DNA of 64,000 bases from NCBI RefSeq assembly GCF_004361835.1, contig NZ_SNWD01000003.1, positions 1-64,000 of the forward strand, read 5' to 3'. Position numbers and translations under genes: made by a program. Of the stretch, positions 17,949-26,440 are shown piece after piece. The notes beneath the pieces were generated by a model that saw nothing but the letters and a program-made list of their open reading frames with translations, was not told where the DNA came from and ran no database searches. The DNA is from Stakelama pacifica. Its GTDB lineage: Bacteria > Pseudomonadota > Alphaproteobacteria > Sphingomonadales > Sphingomonadaceae. Position 1 is the stretch's first letter. Every line of letters starts with the position of its first letter.

Positions 17949-20900
17949 CTCCGCATGAGCTCCTGCAGCTTCCCGAGACATTGCTCTGGGCGTGGCGCAA
18001 GGTGCGCCGCTGCTACCAAATCGCCGATAGTCTCTACGATCAGGCCGAGCTCGCCGCGTTTGATCTGAATCTGGAGGCCGAGTTGGAGTCGATCCGGCAA
18101 GACTTCGCAGCAGCGCGCTGGAGAGGGCGGCCGCTACGGCTGATTCCCCAGCCGAAAAAGCCTGATAAGCTTGGCAATCCGCGTCTTCGTCAATATTTCG
18201 AGCTGGCTGTCCGTGACCAGGTCGCTTGGGCTGCGGTCGCGACGGTGCTCGGGCCCGAGCTCGATCGAAAGATGCCGGCGTGGAGTTATGGAAATCGGCT
18301 TTACCGCGCCGCATGGTATGAGGACGAAGCCGCCGAGCAAGGATCGCCACAACTAAATATCGGGCCATATCGACATGCGAGCGGCCATCTTTACCGTCAT
18401 TTCAAGCATAGCTGGCCGCTCTACCGTCGTCATTTGTCGCTGACAGCACGCCGCATGGTTGCTGCCCCTATCGACCTAACTGAACTCGACCATGGCGAAC
18501 GCCGCGCTCTCGATCAGGCGGAAGGGCTGGTATATCTCGATGCGCAACACTGGACGCGTGAAGCTCCGCCCGGTGACACTCTCTATGCCGCGTCACTCGA
18601 CCTGAAGAAATTCTATCCGTCGGTTCGGGTCGAGGCGATCCTGCGTGGCTTTACGAGCCATGTCCAAGGATTTGCGACCGATCCGGCGTTAACGTCGCTG
18701 GTTACGCAGATGTTGCGGTTTGAGGTAGACGACAACGGTTTGAATGCCGAGATGCGCGCGGCGGTCGAACCGCCCGTTTCGGCTGGTCACTATAACGGCA
18801 TTCCGACCGGACTGTTCGTTGGCGGCTTCTTGGCCAATGTGGCCATGCTATCGCTCGATCTGAAAGTCGACACGCTTCTCCGCGAAAATAGGGGTATCGC
18901 GCATTTCCGGTTCGTCGACGATCACGCGGTGCTCGCCTATGACTTTGAAGAGCTGTGCAACTGGATCTCAGACTTCGCCGGGCTGCTCGAAGCCTTTGAC
19001 ATCGGCGCGGCCATCGAGCCCGACAAGTATGTTCCGCCCGAGCTCAAATACATTCTCGATCCCGAGACGCTGAAAGACGAGGAGGATACCGAGCGCCCAC
19101 TTGAACGGGGCGAAGCGCTGATCAGTCGCGCCGCAAAGGCAGCTGCGATCAACGGGCGCAAGCCGACCGAGCTGATGACGCGCACGCTCGCCCAGGTATC
19201 GATGCTCGCGGCGACCGATTTCGATCTATTGACCGACGCGGGGCGCAGTCAACGTCTTGAGCAACTCGAATGGCTGTTGTTGGCGAACATCCCGGAGCAA
19301 GAAATCCGAGGCGACACACGGATGGCCTTTGCGGCCGCGCGAATCGCGCTTCTTACGCCCGCGCTTTTCCGGCCAGATGAGCAGCTGCTTGATGCGCATC
19401 GTACGATGCAATCCTACAAAGCGAAGAAGCAATTAAGCGAGACCGAGACGGAGATTGTCGCCGGACTCCAACAAACCATTGTCGATCTCGAAAACAGCGA
19501 ACGCGCGGACTGGGAGGCCCTGCTCAAGCGCCACTTCGGCCTACTCTTCGAAGCCTTTACCGCGCACCCCGACAAGGCGCGCCTTTTCATTCGGCTGATC
19601 GACTTCTGCCGGGCAACGGGGCATGAAGGATTCGGACGCCTGTCTGTGTGGATGGGTGAGCACGCCAACGGCCAATACTCCCTGCTGCAAACTTATCTTG
19701 GCACCTTAGCGCTCCAGCGGCTTGCCCGGCATATCCTGAGCGCTAGCGCCGATCTCACGCGAAGCCATCTCCTGCACCGTGAGCGGAGCGCAGCATTCAA
19801 TTTTATCGACAACCTGCTGCGCGCTGACCTAGATCGCTTCCTGCCTGTTGGTCTGGCGGACGCTCCGCTTCAGCGCTTCGAACGCGATGCTAGGAATGCG
19901 CTTGTCGCAGCGCTTGTGTTAGGAGCATTTGAAGTTGAGACGCCCCATCCGGGTTTGGCAGCTGCGATGCGCAAGCGGGCGAGCTCGATCCTCTCTTCGA
20001 CGCCCGACCCTAGCACGCTCGCCTTGGTGACGAACCACTCGATTGGCACGTGGTATCACTGGCTGCTGAGCTCGACACGCGCCCACCGAGACGCGCCACC
20101 GCCATATTGGCAGCAAATCGCCGACGCACATCGCGAAAACGATCTTCATGATACGATCAGTCTGCGGCGTTATCCTGCTCTGCTGCCGGACTACGTTTGG
20201 ACCGCGATGAACTCGGACACAACACGGCTCGCCTTGGACGATGCGGGATGGCTGCTGGAAGCGGCCCGCGCGAACCCGATCTCTTTCCAACGGCTCGACA
20301 CGACACTTCCGGTCGTTGCTGTCGTGGAGGCGAGACTAGCGGTTCCCGAAACAGGCATGACCTTGTTCGAATGGGTTGAGACGGTCCGCGACCTGCACGC
20401 ATCCGATCCTCGCCGGTCGGAATGGACGGCGCTCGAAATTGTCCGCCAGGTCGTTGATCACTTCTTGAAGCCCGACAGTGCCGACCTCTTCGCGATTCCC
20501 GAACTCGACGCGCTCGACCGACTCCATCCAGAGAGTATCATAATATCGCCAGCATGGCGTGATGTCCCCGACCACGTCAAAATCAACGGAAACATGACTT
20601 GGGAAGGCTGGCGCAAAGTCACTAGAGAACATCCAGTGCGGCTCATCGAAACGGGTCTTGAGGATTACCGCTATCGGGAAAATTTGAAGGAAAAGGATCG
20701 ACAATGGCCGAGACGCCTTCGGCCGATCGGACAGCTATTGTGGGGGCTGCTGCGCTGCAGCTTCCAACTCCCAACCGCCTGGAATATCCGCGGACAAGAA
20801 CGAGGGCTCATCGAAATCGTCGCAGGGGATCTTGAACGGCTGCCGATCTCATCCTTCACGCTGTCGCTCCTCCGCGCTTGCCTGCTCCCGCGATCGGTCG

Positions 20901-21154
20901 AGACGAGCTTCCTGATCGATTTCCCTGCCCTATTCGGCAATGAGGCGGGCCTTGCGTCCGACGACACGCAGTTCGATCGCCCGATCAAAAGCCCTGAGGC
21001 ACTCGCGGCACTGCTAGGCCACGCGCAAGCCGTCCTCGTTAAAAGCCAGATGACGGTACTCGAATACCGACCCCGACAACTCATTCCGGTGCGCCTCGAA
21101 GATATCACCAAAATGGACGATGGGATCGACCCTAAGATCGAGGAACTGCTATGA
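17945..21154 (+). CDS. large reverse transcriptase, defence-associated (DRT/UG-type) with long C-terminal extension
   Basis: This 1069-residue protein has an RT domain in roughly residues 60-400. The first catalytic Asp is in ASLDLKKFYPSV (Asp219), the motif-4 region reads YNGIPTGLFVGGFLANVAML, and the active-site pair is FRFVDDHAVLA (Asp325-Asp326). Residues 400-1069 form a mostly helical region that I do not recognise. There is no maturase or endonuclease domain of group II introns, and no retron msr/msd is apparent. The adjoining nitrilase gene makes RT-nitrilase systems (DRT type 1, groups UG1/UG5) the nearest known relatives; there the nitrilase may be fused, while here it is separate. 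It overlaps primase and nitrilase genes by ATGA at each end. RT identity is firm; the defence role is inferred. Confidence 0.85.
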   Translation: MTPHELLQLPETLLWAWRKVRRCYQIADSLYDQAELAAFDLNLEAELESIRQDFAAARWRGRPLRLIPQPKKPDKLGNPRLRQYFELAVRDQVAWAAVATVLGPELDRKMPAWSYGNRLYRAAWYEDEAAEQGSPQLNIGPYRHASGHLYRHFKHSWPLYRRHLSLTARRMVAAPIDLTELDHGERRALDQAEGLVYLDAQHWTREAPPGDTLYAASLDLKKFYPSVRVEAILRGFTSHVQGFATDPALTSLVTQMLRFEVDDNGLNAEMRAAVEPPVSAGHYNGIPTGLFVGGFLANVAMLSLDLKVDTLLRENRGIAHFRFVDDHAVLAYDFEELCNWISDFAGLLEAFDIGAAIEPDKYVPPELKYILDPETLKDEEDTERPLERGEALISRAAKAAAINGRKPTELMTRTLAQVSMLAATDFDLLTDAGRSQRLEQLEWLLLANIPEQEIRGDTRMAFAAARIALLTPALFRPDEQLLDAHRTMQSYKAKKQLSETETEIVAGLQQTIVDLENSERADWEALLKRHFGLLFEAFTAHPDKARLFIRLIDFCRATGHEGFGRLSVWMGEHANGQYSLLQTYLGTLALQRLARHILSASADLTRSHLLHRERSAAFNFIDNLLRADLDRFLPVGLADAPLQRFERDARNALVAALVLGAFEVETPHPGLAAAMRKRASSILSSTPDPSTLALVTNHSIGTWYHWLLSSTRAHRDAPPPYWQQIADAHRENDLHDTISLRRYPALLPDYVWTAMNSDTTRLALDDAGWLLEAARANPISFQRLDTTLPVVAVVEARLAVPETGMTLFEWVETVRDLHASDPRRSEWTALEIVRQVVDHFLKPDSADLFAIPELDALDRLHPESIIISPAWRDVPDHVKINGNMTWEGWRKVTREHPVRLIETGLEDYRYRENLKEKDRQWPRRLRPIGQLLWGLLRCSFQLPTAWNIRGQERGLIEIVAGDLERLPISSFTLSLLRACLLPRSVETSFLIDFPALFGNEAGLASDDTQFDRPIKSPEALAALLGHAQAVLVKSQMTVLEYRPRQLIPVRLEDITKMDDGIDPKIEELL

Positions 21155-22068
21155 GTGCCTTGCCCGCATCCGTGCTTGAAGCAAAGCTCAAGCTCGGCAT
21201 AATCCAGACTTCGCTCGACCCTTTCGCCGCTTGGGCCGCGAGTTCGGCAATCCCAAAAATTTCGCAATGCGAGGAGGAGCGCGCGATCACCGAGATCCGA
21301 GCGCACTTCGCGGCCTTCCATCAAGAAAAACCGCCCCCGGATATCATCGTTTTGCCCGAGCTCGCGGTTCCGACTGGTTTCGAGGGCAAGCTGAAGACGA
21401 TGGCGGCCAAGATGGAATCAGTCGTGATTGCCGGGTTCGACTATCGCGCCGACGTGCAACCCGGGCACGTCCATAACGACGCGCTGATGATCGTGCCCAA
21501 GCGGTGGCGAGGTAAGACAATCGGCGCAAAGACGATCGCGCGCCGGATCGGCAAGACCTATCCGGCACCGGCCGAGAAGGCTAAGCTCGACGCCATTCCG
21601 TGCTCGTTCGTGGAAGACCCCGCAGTCTGGCTAATCGATGGCGGAGCGATCGGGACGTTCGGCGTGATGGTCTGTTACGATTTTCTCGATCTCGAGCGGA
21701 TAACTATGTACCGCGGCAGGGTCCAACACCTCTTCATCCTTGCGCTCAACCAGGACGCCACTTCGTTCCGCCATGTCGCCGAGGCAGTTGCCAGGATGGT
21801 CTTTTGCAACGTGATCATCTGCAATTGCGGATATTTCGGCGGCTCGCTTGCCGTTTCCCCCTATCGTCTCCCTGAGCATCGCACGATCTATAATCATGCC
21901 GGTGCTAAATTGGCGACGAGCCAGATCATCGAGCTTCCGGTCGGGGACCTAAGCCTGCACCAGAGCAAGTCACCGACCAATGACGACGGGAAGACCTTCA
22001 AGAGCTTGCCGCCCGGCTACACATTCTCAGTAGAGCTGTTCGAACATTCGGCAAAGATTGAAAAATGA
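21151..22068 (+). CDS. nitrilase-superfamily amidohydrolase (C-N hydrolase)
   Basis: This is a 305-residue protein of the nitrilase fold, whose members hydrolyse or transfer C-N bonds using a Glu-Lys-Cys triad. Glu70 is in IIVLPELAVP, Cys175 is in FGVMVCYDFLD, and the Lys is probably Lys135 in RRIGKTYPAP. The family's repeating beta pattern (LGIIQT at the start, NVIICNCGYFGGS later) is clear. The substrate cannot be read from the sequence. Its position directly after an RT gene, joined by ATGA at both ends, matches RT-nitrilase defence systems rather than a metabolic role. Confidence 0.85.
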   Translation: MSALPASVLEAKLKLGIIQTSLDPFAAWAASSAIPKISQCEEERAITEIRAHFAAFHQEKPPPDIIVLPELAVPTGFEGKLKTMAAKMESVVIAGFDYRADVQPGHVHNDALMIVPKRWRGKTIGAKTIARRIGKTYPAPAEKAKLDAIPCSFVEDPAVWLIDGGAIGTFGVMVCYDFLDLERITMYRGRVQHLFILALNQDATSFRHVAEAVARMVFCNVIICNCGYFGGSLAVSPYRLPEHRTIYNHAGAKLATSQIIELPVGDLSLHQSKSPTNDDGKTFKSLPPGYTFSVELFEHSAKIEK

Positions 22069-23012
22069 AGTCGCTGTGGCAACGCCTCACCGGTCGTCTC
22101 GAGCGAGACGACCGGAGACAAGCTTCAAGTGTGAACGCCGAAGATGGCGAGGTGCTCGCTCGACGGCTCGAGCTGCTCGCGGGCTATCGAGTGTTGCGGG
22201 CACTTGATCACGATGTCGGTGTCGAGCGCCTACCTTGCGCTGCGGCGGGCGAACGCGTCGCGGCGGTGATCGATTGCGAGACGACCGGTCTCGATGTCGC
22301 GGCCGACCGCATGATCGAATTCGCTGCTCAACGTTTCCTGTTTGGGCCGGACGGGCGTGTTCGCGCGGTCGAGCGCGTGCAATCCTGGCGGGAGGATCCC
22401 GGTCGACCTTTGCCCGAGCGCCTTGTGCGTTTAACCGGCCTTACCGACGCCGACCTTCATGCTCACCACTTTGATGACGCGGCGATCGTCGCGCTTCTTG
22501 AAAGCGTTGATCTTATTATCGCCCATAACGCTGCGTTCGACCGTCCCTTCGTCGAGCATCGCTTTCCGAAGCTTTCAGCGTGCGCTTGGGCATGCAGCCT
22601 GTCCCAGCTCGACTGGCTCGAATTAGGCTACGACGGACGAGCGCTCGGCCATCTGCTCCTACAAAGCGGGCATTTCTTTGAAGGCCATCGCGCTGCGCAG
22701 GACGTTGTCGCGCTCACCACGCTGTTATCTCTCGAGCGGGACGATGGTCGGACGATTCTCTGGCACATGCTTGAACGCTGCGAACGCGACACATTCCGCG
22801 TCGAAGCAGTTGCAGCCCCATATGACGCCAAGGACCTGCTCAAAAGACGAGGATATCGATGGGATGCTAGCGCTCGCTATTGGTGGCGCGAAGTCGATGA
22901 GGACATGGTGGGAGCGGAATGTGATTGGCTAGATCGCCATGTCTATCGCGGTCGCGGCAAGCCCTCGCTGCGTCGGATAACAGCGCGCGATCGCTTTCGG
23001 CACAGCAAGTGA
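22065..23012 (+). CDS. DnaQ-like 3'-5' exonuclease (DEDDh)
   Basis: This 315-residue protein has an RNase-T/DnaQ exonuclease domain at about residues 60-225. Exo I is VIDCETTG (Asp70, Glu72), Exo II is IIAHNAAFDRPF (Asp159) and Exo III is GHRAAQD (His208, Asp213), so all five catalytic residues are present. A C-terminal module at 245-290 (YDAKDLLKRRGYRWDASARYWWREV) is a small repeat-like unit also seen in stand-alone exonucleases of related bacteria. It closes the four-gene RT operon with an ATGA overlap, so it could trim or degrade the RT product or phage DNA ends. That role is inferred. Confidence 0.88.
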   Translation: MKSLWQRLTGRLERDDRRQASSVNAEDGEVLARRLELLAGYRVLRALDHDVGVERLPCAAAGERVAAVIDCETTGLDVAADRMIEFAAQRFLFGPDGRVRAVERVQSWREDPGRPLPERLVRLTGLTDADLHAHHFDDAAIVALLESVDLIIAHNAAFDRPFVEHRFPKLSACAWACSLSQLDWLELGYDGRALGHLLLQSGHFFEGHRAAQDVVALTTLLSLERDDGRTILWHMLERCERDTFRVEAVAAPYDAKDLLKRRGYRWDASARYWWREVDEDMVGAECDWLDRHVYRGRGKPSLRRITARDRFRHSK

Positions 23013-23327
23013 GCGGGACTTCCCGGCAACGATCGAATGTCAGCTTGAGTTACCAGCCGGCCCAACAACGGTCAGTCGGCACTCAGCTCCATTCTGACCA
23101 TTCTAAGAACGTGAATGTACTGCTGCTTTCGATCAGTCGATCACGGCCAGCGAATGTCGGCTATGCTTGCGCTCTCTGTCAGCGACGGATTGGTTAGTCT
23201 GGCCGTCCTAAGTCAGGCACGCTAACGTGGCGGCCCCACAAAGCAGTCTCTCGACACCTCATTCTTGCGATGCTTCGCAACCATCCGAGCGGCCAGGCCC
23301 AAACTTCGCACGGCAATCCAATAATGA
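23013..23327. other. gene-free spacer after the RT operon
   Basis: I see no gene, clear terminator or repeat in these 315 bases between the exonuclease stop and the 3' end of the AlpA-like gene. Frames here are short and lack ribosome sites. Confidence 0.5.
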
Positions 23328-23579
23328 TCAACTTCCGCCTTTCGCTATTTCACAAATCCATTGATCGATTTCCGCCTCGACCCAAACCGCGCACTTGGGT
23401 CCGAGCGAGCGCGACTTGGGGAAGCGCCCTTCGCTCATCCGCTGATAGATAGCCGAACGACGCAGGCCGACCCGGTCGATGACTTCGGGCAGCCGCAAGA
23501 GCCGGGGCGGCGAGGGGACTTGCGGAGATGCTTGATCTGCGCTCGCGCTGTCCTCGGACAACTGGGGATGTGCATTCAT
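23328..23579 (-). CDS. AlpA-family helix-turn-helix regulator
   Basis: This 83-residue protein matches the AlpA/MerR-like short DNA-binding family: RLLRLPEVIDRVGLRRSAIYQRMSEGRFPKSRSLGPKCAVWVEAEIDQWICE. Residues 27-50 are the winged HTH, and the final part contains the typical W-E-xI-DxWI ending. The start at 23579 is supported by AGGAG just upstream; a longer frame upstream has no support. AlpA proteins commonly regulate excision or transfer genes of phages and integrative elements. It lies 49 bases downstream of a second regulator on the same strand, divergent from the tra operon. Confidence 0.82.
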   Translation of the reverse strand: MNAHPQLSEDSASADQASPQVPSPPRLLRLPEVIDRVGLRRSAIYQRMSEGRFPKSRSLGPKCAVWVEAEIDQWICEIAKGGS

Positions 23580-23628
23580 GATCGCTCCTGTCGGGTCAAT
23601 TTCTCGGTCCCCTCCGAGGTGAATTGGA

Positions 23629-24090
23629 TCAGCGCGGCAGCGCCATCGAAATGTCGCGGTTGGCAAAATCATCAATGTGCTTGGCAAGCATACGGGCGAC
23701 GAGCTGCGAAGTGCCGTTCGCCCACCGGGGCCGCAAATCTTCGACGCGTCGCCCAAGCGTGCGTTCAAGCTGACCTGGCAAGGCCGTGAAGAAGTCCTCA
23801 AGAAACTCTCCCATTTCGCTGCGCATCCATTCGCAGGCGAGATCCTCCTGACCAGCCAACGCGAGGATCATGCTGGCGCGGGGAAAGGCGCCGCAGACAT
23901 CGAGAACGCGCGCGGCTTCATCAACTCCTATCGGCCGATCGCCGCGCATCACACGAAGCAACGTCTCGCGGTGGATCCCGACTTCTCGAGCGATCTGGTG
24001 CTTGGGCTTGTCAGACGACTCGATTGCATGGGCAAGAATGTGCGCGAGGCTGGTGTTGGGCTCGCCTCGGAATGGCGCGGGTTGGTGCAT
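23629..24090 (-). CDS. HTH transcriptional regulator adjacent to the tra operon
   Basis: This is a 153-residue protein. Residues 14-70 form an XRE-like helix-turn-helix (LAHILAHAIESSDKPKHQIA, then REVGIHRETLLRVMRGDRPI). The rest is a helical region (WMRSEMGEFLEDFFTALPGQL) that may mediate dimerisation. ATG 24090 is preceded by GGAG at a suitable distance. Divergent from traA with about 350 bases between, in which a long inverted repeat lies. It probably controls transfer or AlpA expression, which is inferred from position. Confidence 0.72.
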   Translation of the reverse strand: MHQPAPFRGEPNTSLAHILAHAIESSDKPKHQIAREVGIHRETLLRVMRGDRPIGVDEAARVLDVCGAFPRASMILALAGQEDLACEWMRSEMGEFLEDFFTALPGQLERTLGRRVEDLRPRWANGTSQLVARMLAKHIDDFANRDISMALPR

Positions 24091-24245
24091 CGACAAAAAC
24101 TCCAACGATGAGGAACTGAGTCGTAGCCATATCGCGCGTGATCCATGTAGGAAAATGAAAAGAACATTCGAAGAACATCTCGTTTCTAGGCGAATCATCC
24201 CCTAGACCCGAGTCGCCGCCAATCACCGCCACGCATGTCGGGATT

Positions 24246-24297
24246 CGTCGACGCTAAATACGAGATAAGCCGCTGTTTCTGCGTATTATCGTCGACG
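24246..24297. repeat. long imperfect inverted repeat in the regulator/tra intergenic region
   Basis: CGTCGACGCTAAATACG at 24246-24262 is nearly the reverse complement of CGTATTATCGTCGACG at 24282-24297, with a 19-base centre. The outer arm CGTCGACG is perfect. It lies about 140 bases before traA and 155 after the start of the divergent regulator. It could be an operator, a terminator-like structure or part of a transfer origin. I cannot distinguish these from sequence alone. Confidence 0.5.
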
Positions 24298-24438
24298 CCG
24301 ACCAATTGATGCGTCCATATCCGTCCGCCGCTTCAGCCCCAGCGTCAATCCGACTTTCCTACATCGATTTCCTAGATGCATGTGGAACACACAGCGAACG
24401 AAAGAACGCTGGGTTCACCCCTCCAGATGGAGCTCCAT

Positions 24439-24783
24439 ATGCAGTCTCTCACCCTCCCCCGGCGTTCCGGCGCCATCAATCAGAACCCCTCGAAGTTCGG
24501 GCGGGTCATGACCTTCGCGGTACCGCTTGCCGTCGCAGCACTGGCCGCCAGCGCCGCCTACGCTGGCGCCGACACGACCTTCACCCCTGCCCTCACGAAA
24601 TTCACCGATTTCCTCGAAGGCTCGGGCGGCAAGATCATCACCGTCCTCAGCCTTGCAGGTGGCCTCATCGGTCTCGCATCGGGCCGGTTCTCGCTCGGAC
24701 AGGTCGCTGTTCCGGTCGGTGTCGGCATCGGCGTGGGTACGGGTGTTCCGATCGTCACCTCGGTCGTCACCGCGGTCATCTGA
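24439..24783 (+). CDS. traA: F-type conjugative pilin TraA
   Basis: This 114-residue protein has a long leader (about 45 residues, ending AASAAYAGA). The mature part is pilin-like: two hydrophobic helices (IITVLSLAGGLIGLASG and QVAVPVGVGIGVGTGVPIVTSVVTAVI) separated by a short basic turn, as in F and related pilins. ATG 24439 is chosen because GGAG lies seven bases upstream; upstream in-frame ATGs lack one. As in other F-type clusters it is the first gene, followed by traL, traE, traK and traB. It would be the main pilus subunit. Confidence 0.78.
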   Translation: MQSLTLPRRSGAINQNPSKFGRVMTFAVPLAVAALAASAAYAGADTTFTPALTKFTDFLEGSGGKIITVLSLAGGLIGLASGRFSLGQVAVPVGVGIGVGTGVPIVTSVVTAVI

Positions 24784-24809
24784 CGCATCGGACGGGAAGG
24801 CGCGTCGCC

Positions 24810-25097
24810 ATGGCAGACCCATATATCATCCCGCGTCGGCTCGACGATCCGGAGCTTATCGGCTTCTGGACCATCGACGAGTTCGCCGGGATGCTCATCC
24901 CCTTCACCTGGGGGATCCTCAGCCAGCATATCTTTATCGGCATCATCGTTGCCTTCGGCGCCTGGTTCGCGCTGCGAAAGGCAAAAGCAGGACGCGCCAG
25001 CTCCTGGGTAGCCCATGCCGCCTATTGGTATCTGCCGGCCGGATTGCTGGGCCTGAAATCGACGCCGCCTTCCCACTGCCGCCTGCTTGCCGGTTGA
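24810..25097 (+). CDS. traL: TraL, F-type pilus assembly membrane protein
   Basis: This 95-residue protein begins ADPYIIPRRLDDPELIGFWTIDEF, the characteristic TraL opening, followed by two membrane helices (FAGMLIPFTWGILSQHIFIGIIVAFGAW and HAAYWYLPAGLLG). TraL is a small inner-membrane part of the type IV secretion channel, corresponding to VirB3. A longer in-frame extension to 24306 has no ribosome site and overlaps traA. GGAAGG precedes ATG 24810. Located between traA and traE as expected. Confidence 0.88.
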   Translation: MADPYIIPRRLDDPELIGFWTIDEFAGMLIPFTWGILSQHIFIGIIVAFGAWFALRKAKAGRASSWVAHAAYWYLPAGLLGLKSTPPSHCRLLAG

Positions 25098-25109
25098 GGG
25101 GAGATATCC

Positions 25110-25682
25110 ATGTTTGCCGACATTTCACACGAGCGTCAGCAGTCGCTGCTGCGCCAGCGCAACCTCTTTGCGCTCACCAGCGCCGGACTTGGCATTGCGC
25201 TCGTCGTAGCGGTCAGCCTTGCTGCCACCCGCGACCGCGAAGTCGTGCTCCTGCCAACGCTCCCTAAGCAGCTCACCGTCAGCAGCGCGGGAGTCGAGGC
25301 CGACTATCTCGAACTCGTGACCCGCGATGCCGCGCTCGTTCTCCTCAATCGCAGCCCCGAGGGTCTCGACTACTGGATGAACGAGATCCTGAAGCTCGCC
25401 GATCCGGCAAGCTACGGACAGCTAAAGGCCGATCTCGTCCGGATCGTCGAAGAGCAGCGGGGTTCGGACGTCACCCAAGCCTTCGTCATCCGCTCGATGA
25501 CCGTCGACCCCAAGGGGCTGACGTCCGACGTGACTGGGACGCTAAAGACCTTTGTCGGTGCCCAGGTCATCGCGAGCGACGAGCGCCGTTTCCGCTTCAA
25601 CTGGACCTACCGGGGCCTGCGTCTCGCGCTGTCAGGCTTCAGCCAGTTGCCCACCAAAGACCCAACGAAGGAGGCCCAGTGA
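25110..25682 (+). CDS. traE: TraE, VirB8-like inner-membrane T4SS protein
   Basis: This 190-residue bitopic protein has one membrane helix at residues 21-43 (LTSAGLGIALVVAVSLAATRD) and a periplasmic domain. TraE-type features include the segment SPEGLDYWMNEILKLADPASYG and a C-terminal FRFNWTYRGLRLALSGFSQLP. TraE corresponds to VirB8, a scaffold at the channel base. GGGGAGA lies before the ATG. Its stop overlaps the traK start region (TGATG). Confidence 0.9.
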   Translation: MFADISHERQQSLLRQRNLFALTSAGLGIALVVAVSLAATRDREVVLLPTLPKQLTVSSAGVEADYLELVTRDAALVLLNRSPEGLDYWMNEILKLADPASYGQLKADLVRIVEEQRGSDVTQAFVIRSMTVDPKGLTSDVTGTLKTFVGAQVIASDERRFRFNWTYRGLRLALSGFSQLPTKDPTKEAQ

Positions 25683-26440
25683 TGGCTTACCGACGCAAGA
25701 CGCGCGCGCGGAGCCTGGCTCTTTGCGCCAGCACCATGCTCGCATTTTCAGGAAGCGGCGCTCAGGCCGCCGATCAGTTCAAACAGGCTGCAGATGGAGC
25801 AAGCATCGAATGCGCCGTGTCGGCCCGCGAGCTGACGCGCTTCGCGCTCGTCGACGACCAGTTTGCCAGCGTCTCGAAGATCTCGACCGGCACGCCCTAC
25901 AACGACTTTGCGGTCACCAACGAACCGCTGCGCGGCGACATCTACGTGTCGGTGCCCGAGACCTATGCGGCGCGGTCGATCAGCTTCTTCGCCACGACCA
26001 AGAAGGGCTTCGTCTACAAGGTTTCCTGCCAGGTCGAGCCTGTCCCGGCAATGCAGGTCTTCATCACCAACCCGGCTATCGCGACAAACAAGGCATCTGG
26101 CTGGGAAAGCGAAACGCCGCTGGAGACGAGCGCGGTGCGGCTGATCCAGGCCATGGCCAATGACCGGACGGTCGATGGCTTCGAAGTCAGGCAATCCTCA
26201 GCCCTTCCGGCACGGGTCGGCGATCTCGAAATCCAGCTCATCGCCGTTTACCGCGGCAGCGCGCTCGCCGGAAAGGTCATCCGCCTGGCGAACCGTGGCC
26301 GCAAGCCGCTGACGCTTGCCGAAGCGGATCTCGCCTCCTCCCAGACACTCGCAATCTCGATCGCCCAGCCCACTCTCAAATCGGGAGAAAGCACGGTCGC
26401 CTTCATCGTCGGTTCGAACGGAGGGTTGGGTCATGACTGA
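25682..26440 (+). CDS. traK: TraK, F-type conjugative secretin-like protein
   Basis: This 252-residue exported protein has a signal peptide (residues 8-30, ending SGSGAQAADQ). Its beta-rich body matches TraK, the VirB9-like outer-membrane ring component that interacts with TraV and TraB. ATG 25682 overlaps the traE stop; the adjacent GTG 25679 is equally possible. The end overlaps the traB start by eight bases. Position between traE and traB is the standard F-type order. Confidence 0.88.
   Translation: MAYRRKTRARSLALCASTMLAFSGSGAQAADQFKQAADGASIECAVSARELTRFALVDDQFASVSKISTGTPYNDFAVTNEPLRGDIYVSVPETYAARSISFFATTKKGFVYKVSCQVEPVPAMQVFITNPAIATNKASGWESETPLETSAVRLIQAMANDRTVDGFEVRQSSALPARVGDLEIQLIAVYRGSALAGKVIRLANRGRKPLTLAEADLASSQTLAISIAQPTLKSGESTVAFIVGSNGGLGHD

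Noticed and set aside
17945..21154. Retron or group II intron interpretation of the RT
   Set aside because: No msr/msd-like inverted repeats, no maturase or HNH domain, and the nitrilase partner points to DRT-type systems instead.
23100..23130. Terminator GGTCAG...CTGACC after the exonuclease gene
   Set aside because: The six-base arms are separated by a long loop with no T-run; likely chance.
24306..25097. 263-codon plus frame covering traA and traL
   Set aside because: Only its last 95 codons (TraL) resemble a protein; the first part overlaps traA in another frame and lacks an initiation signal.
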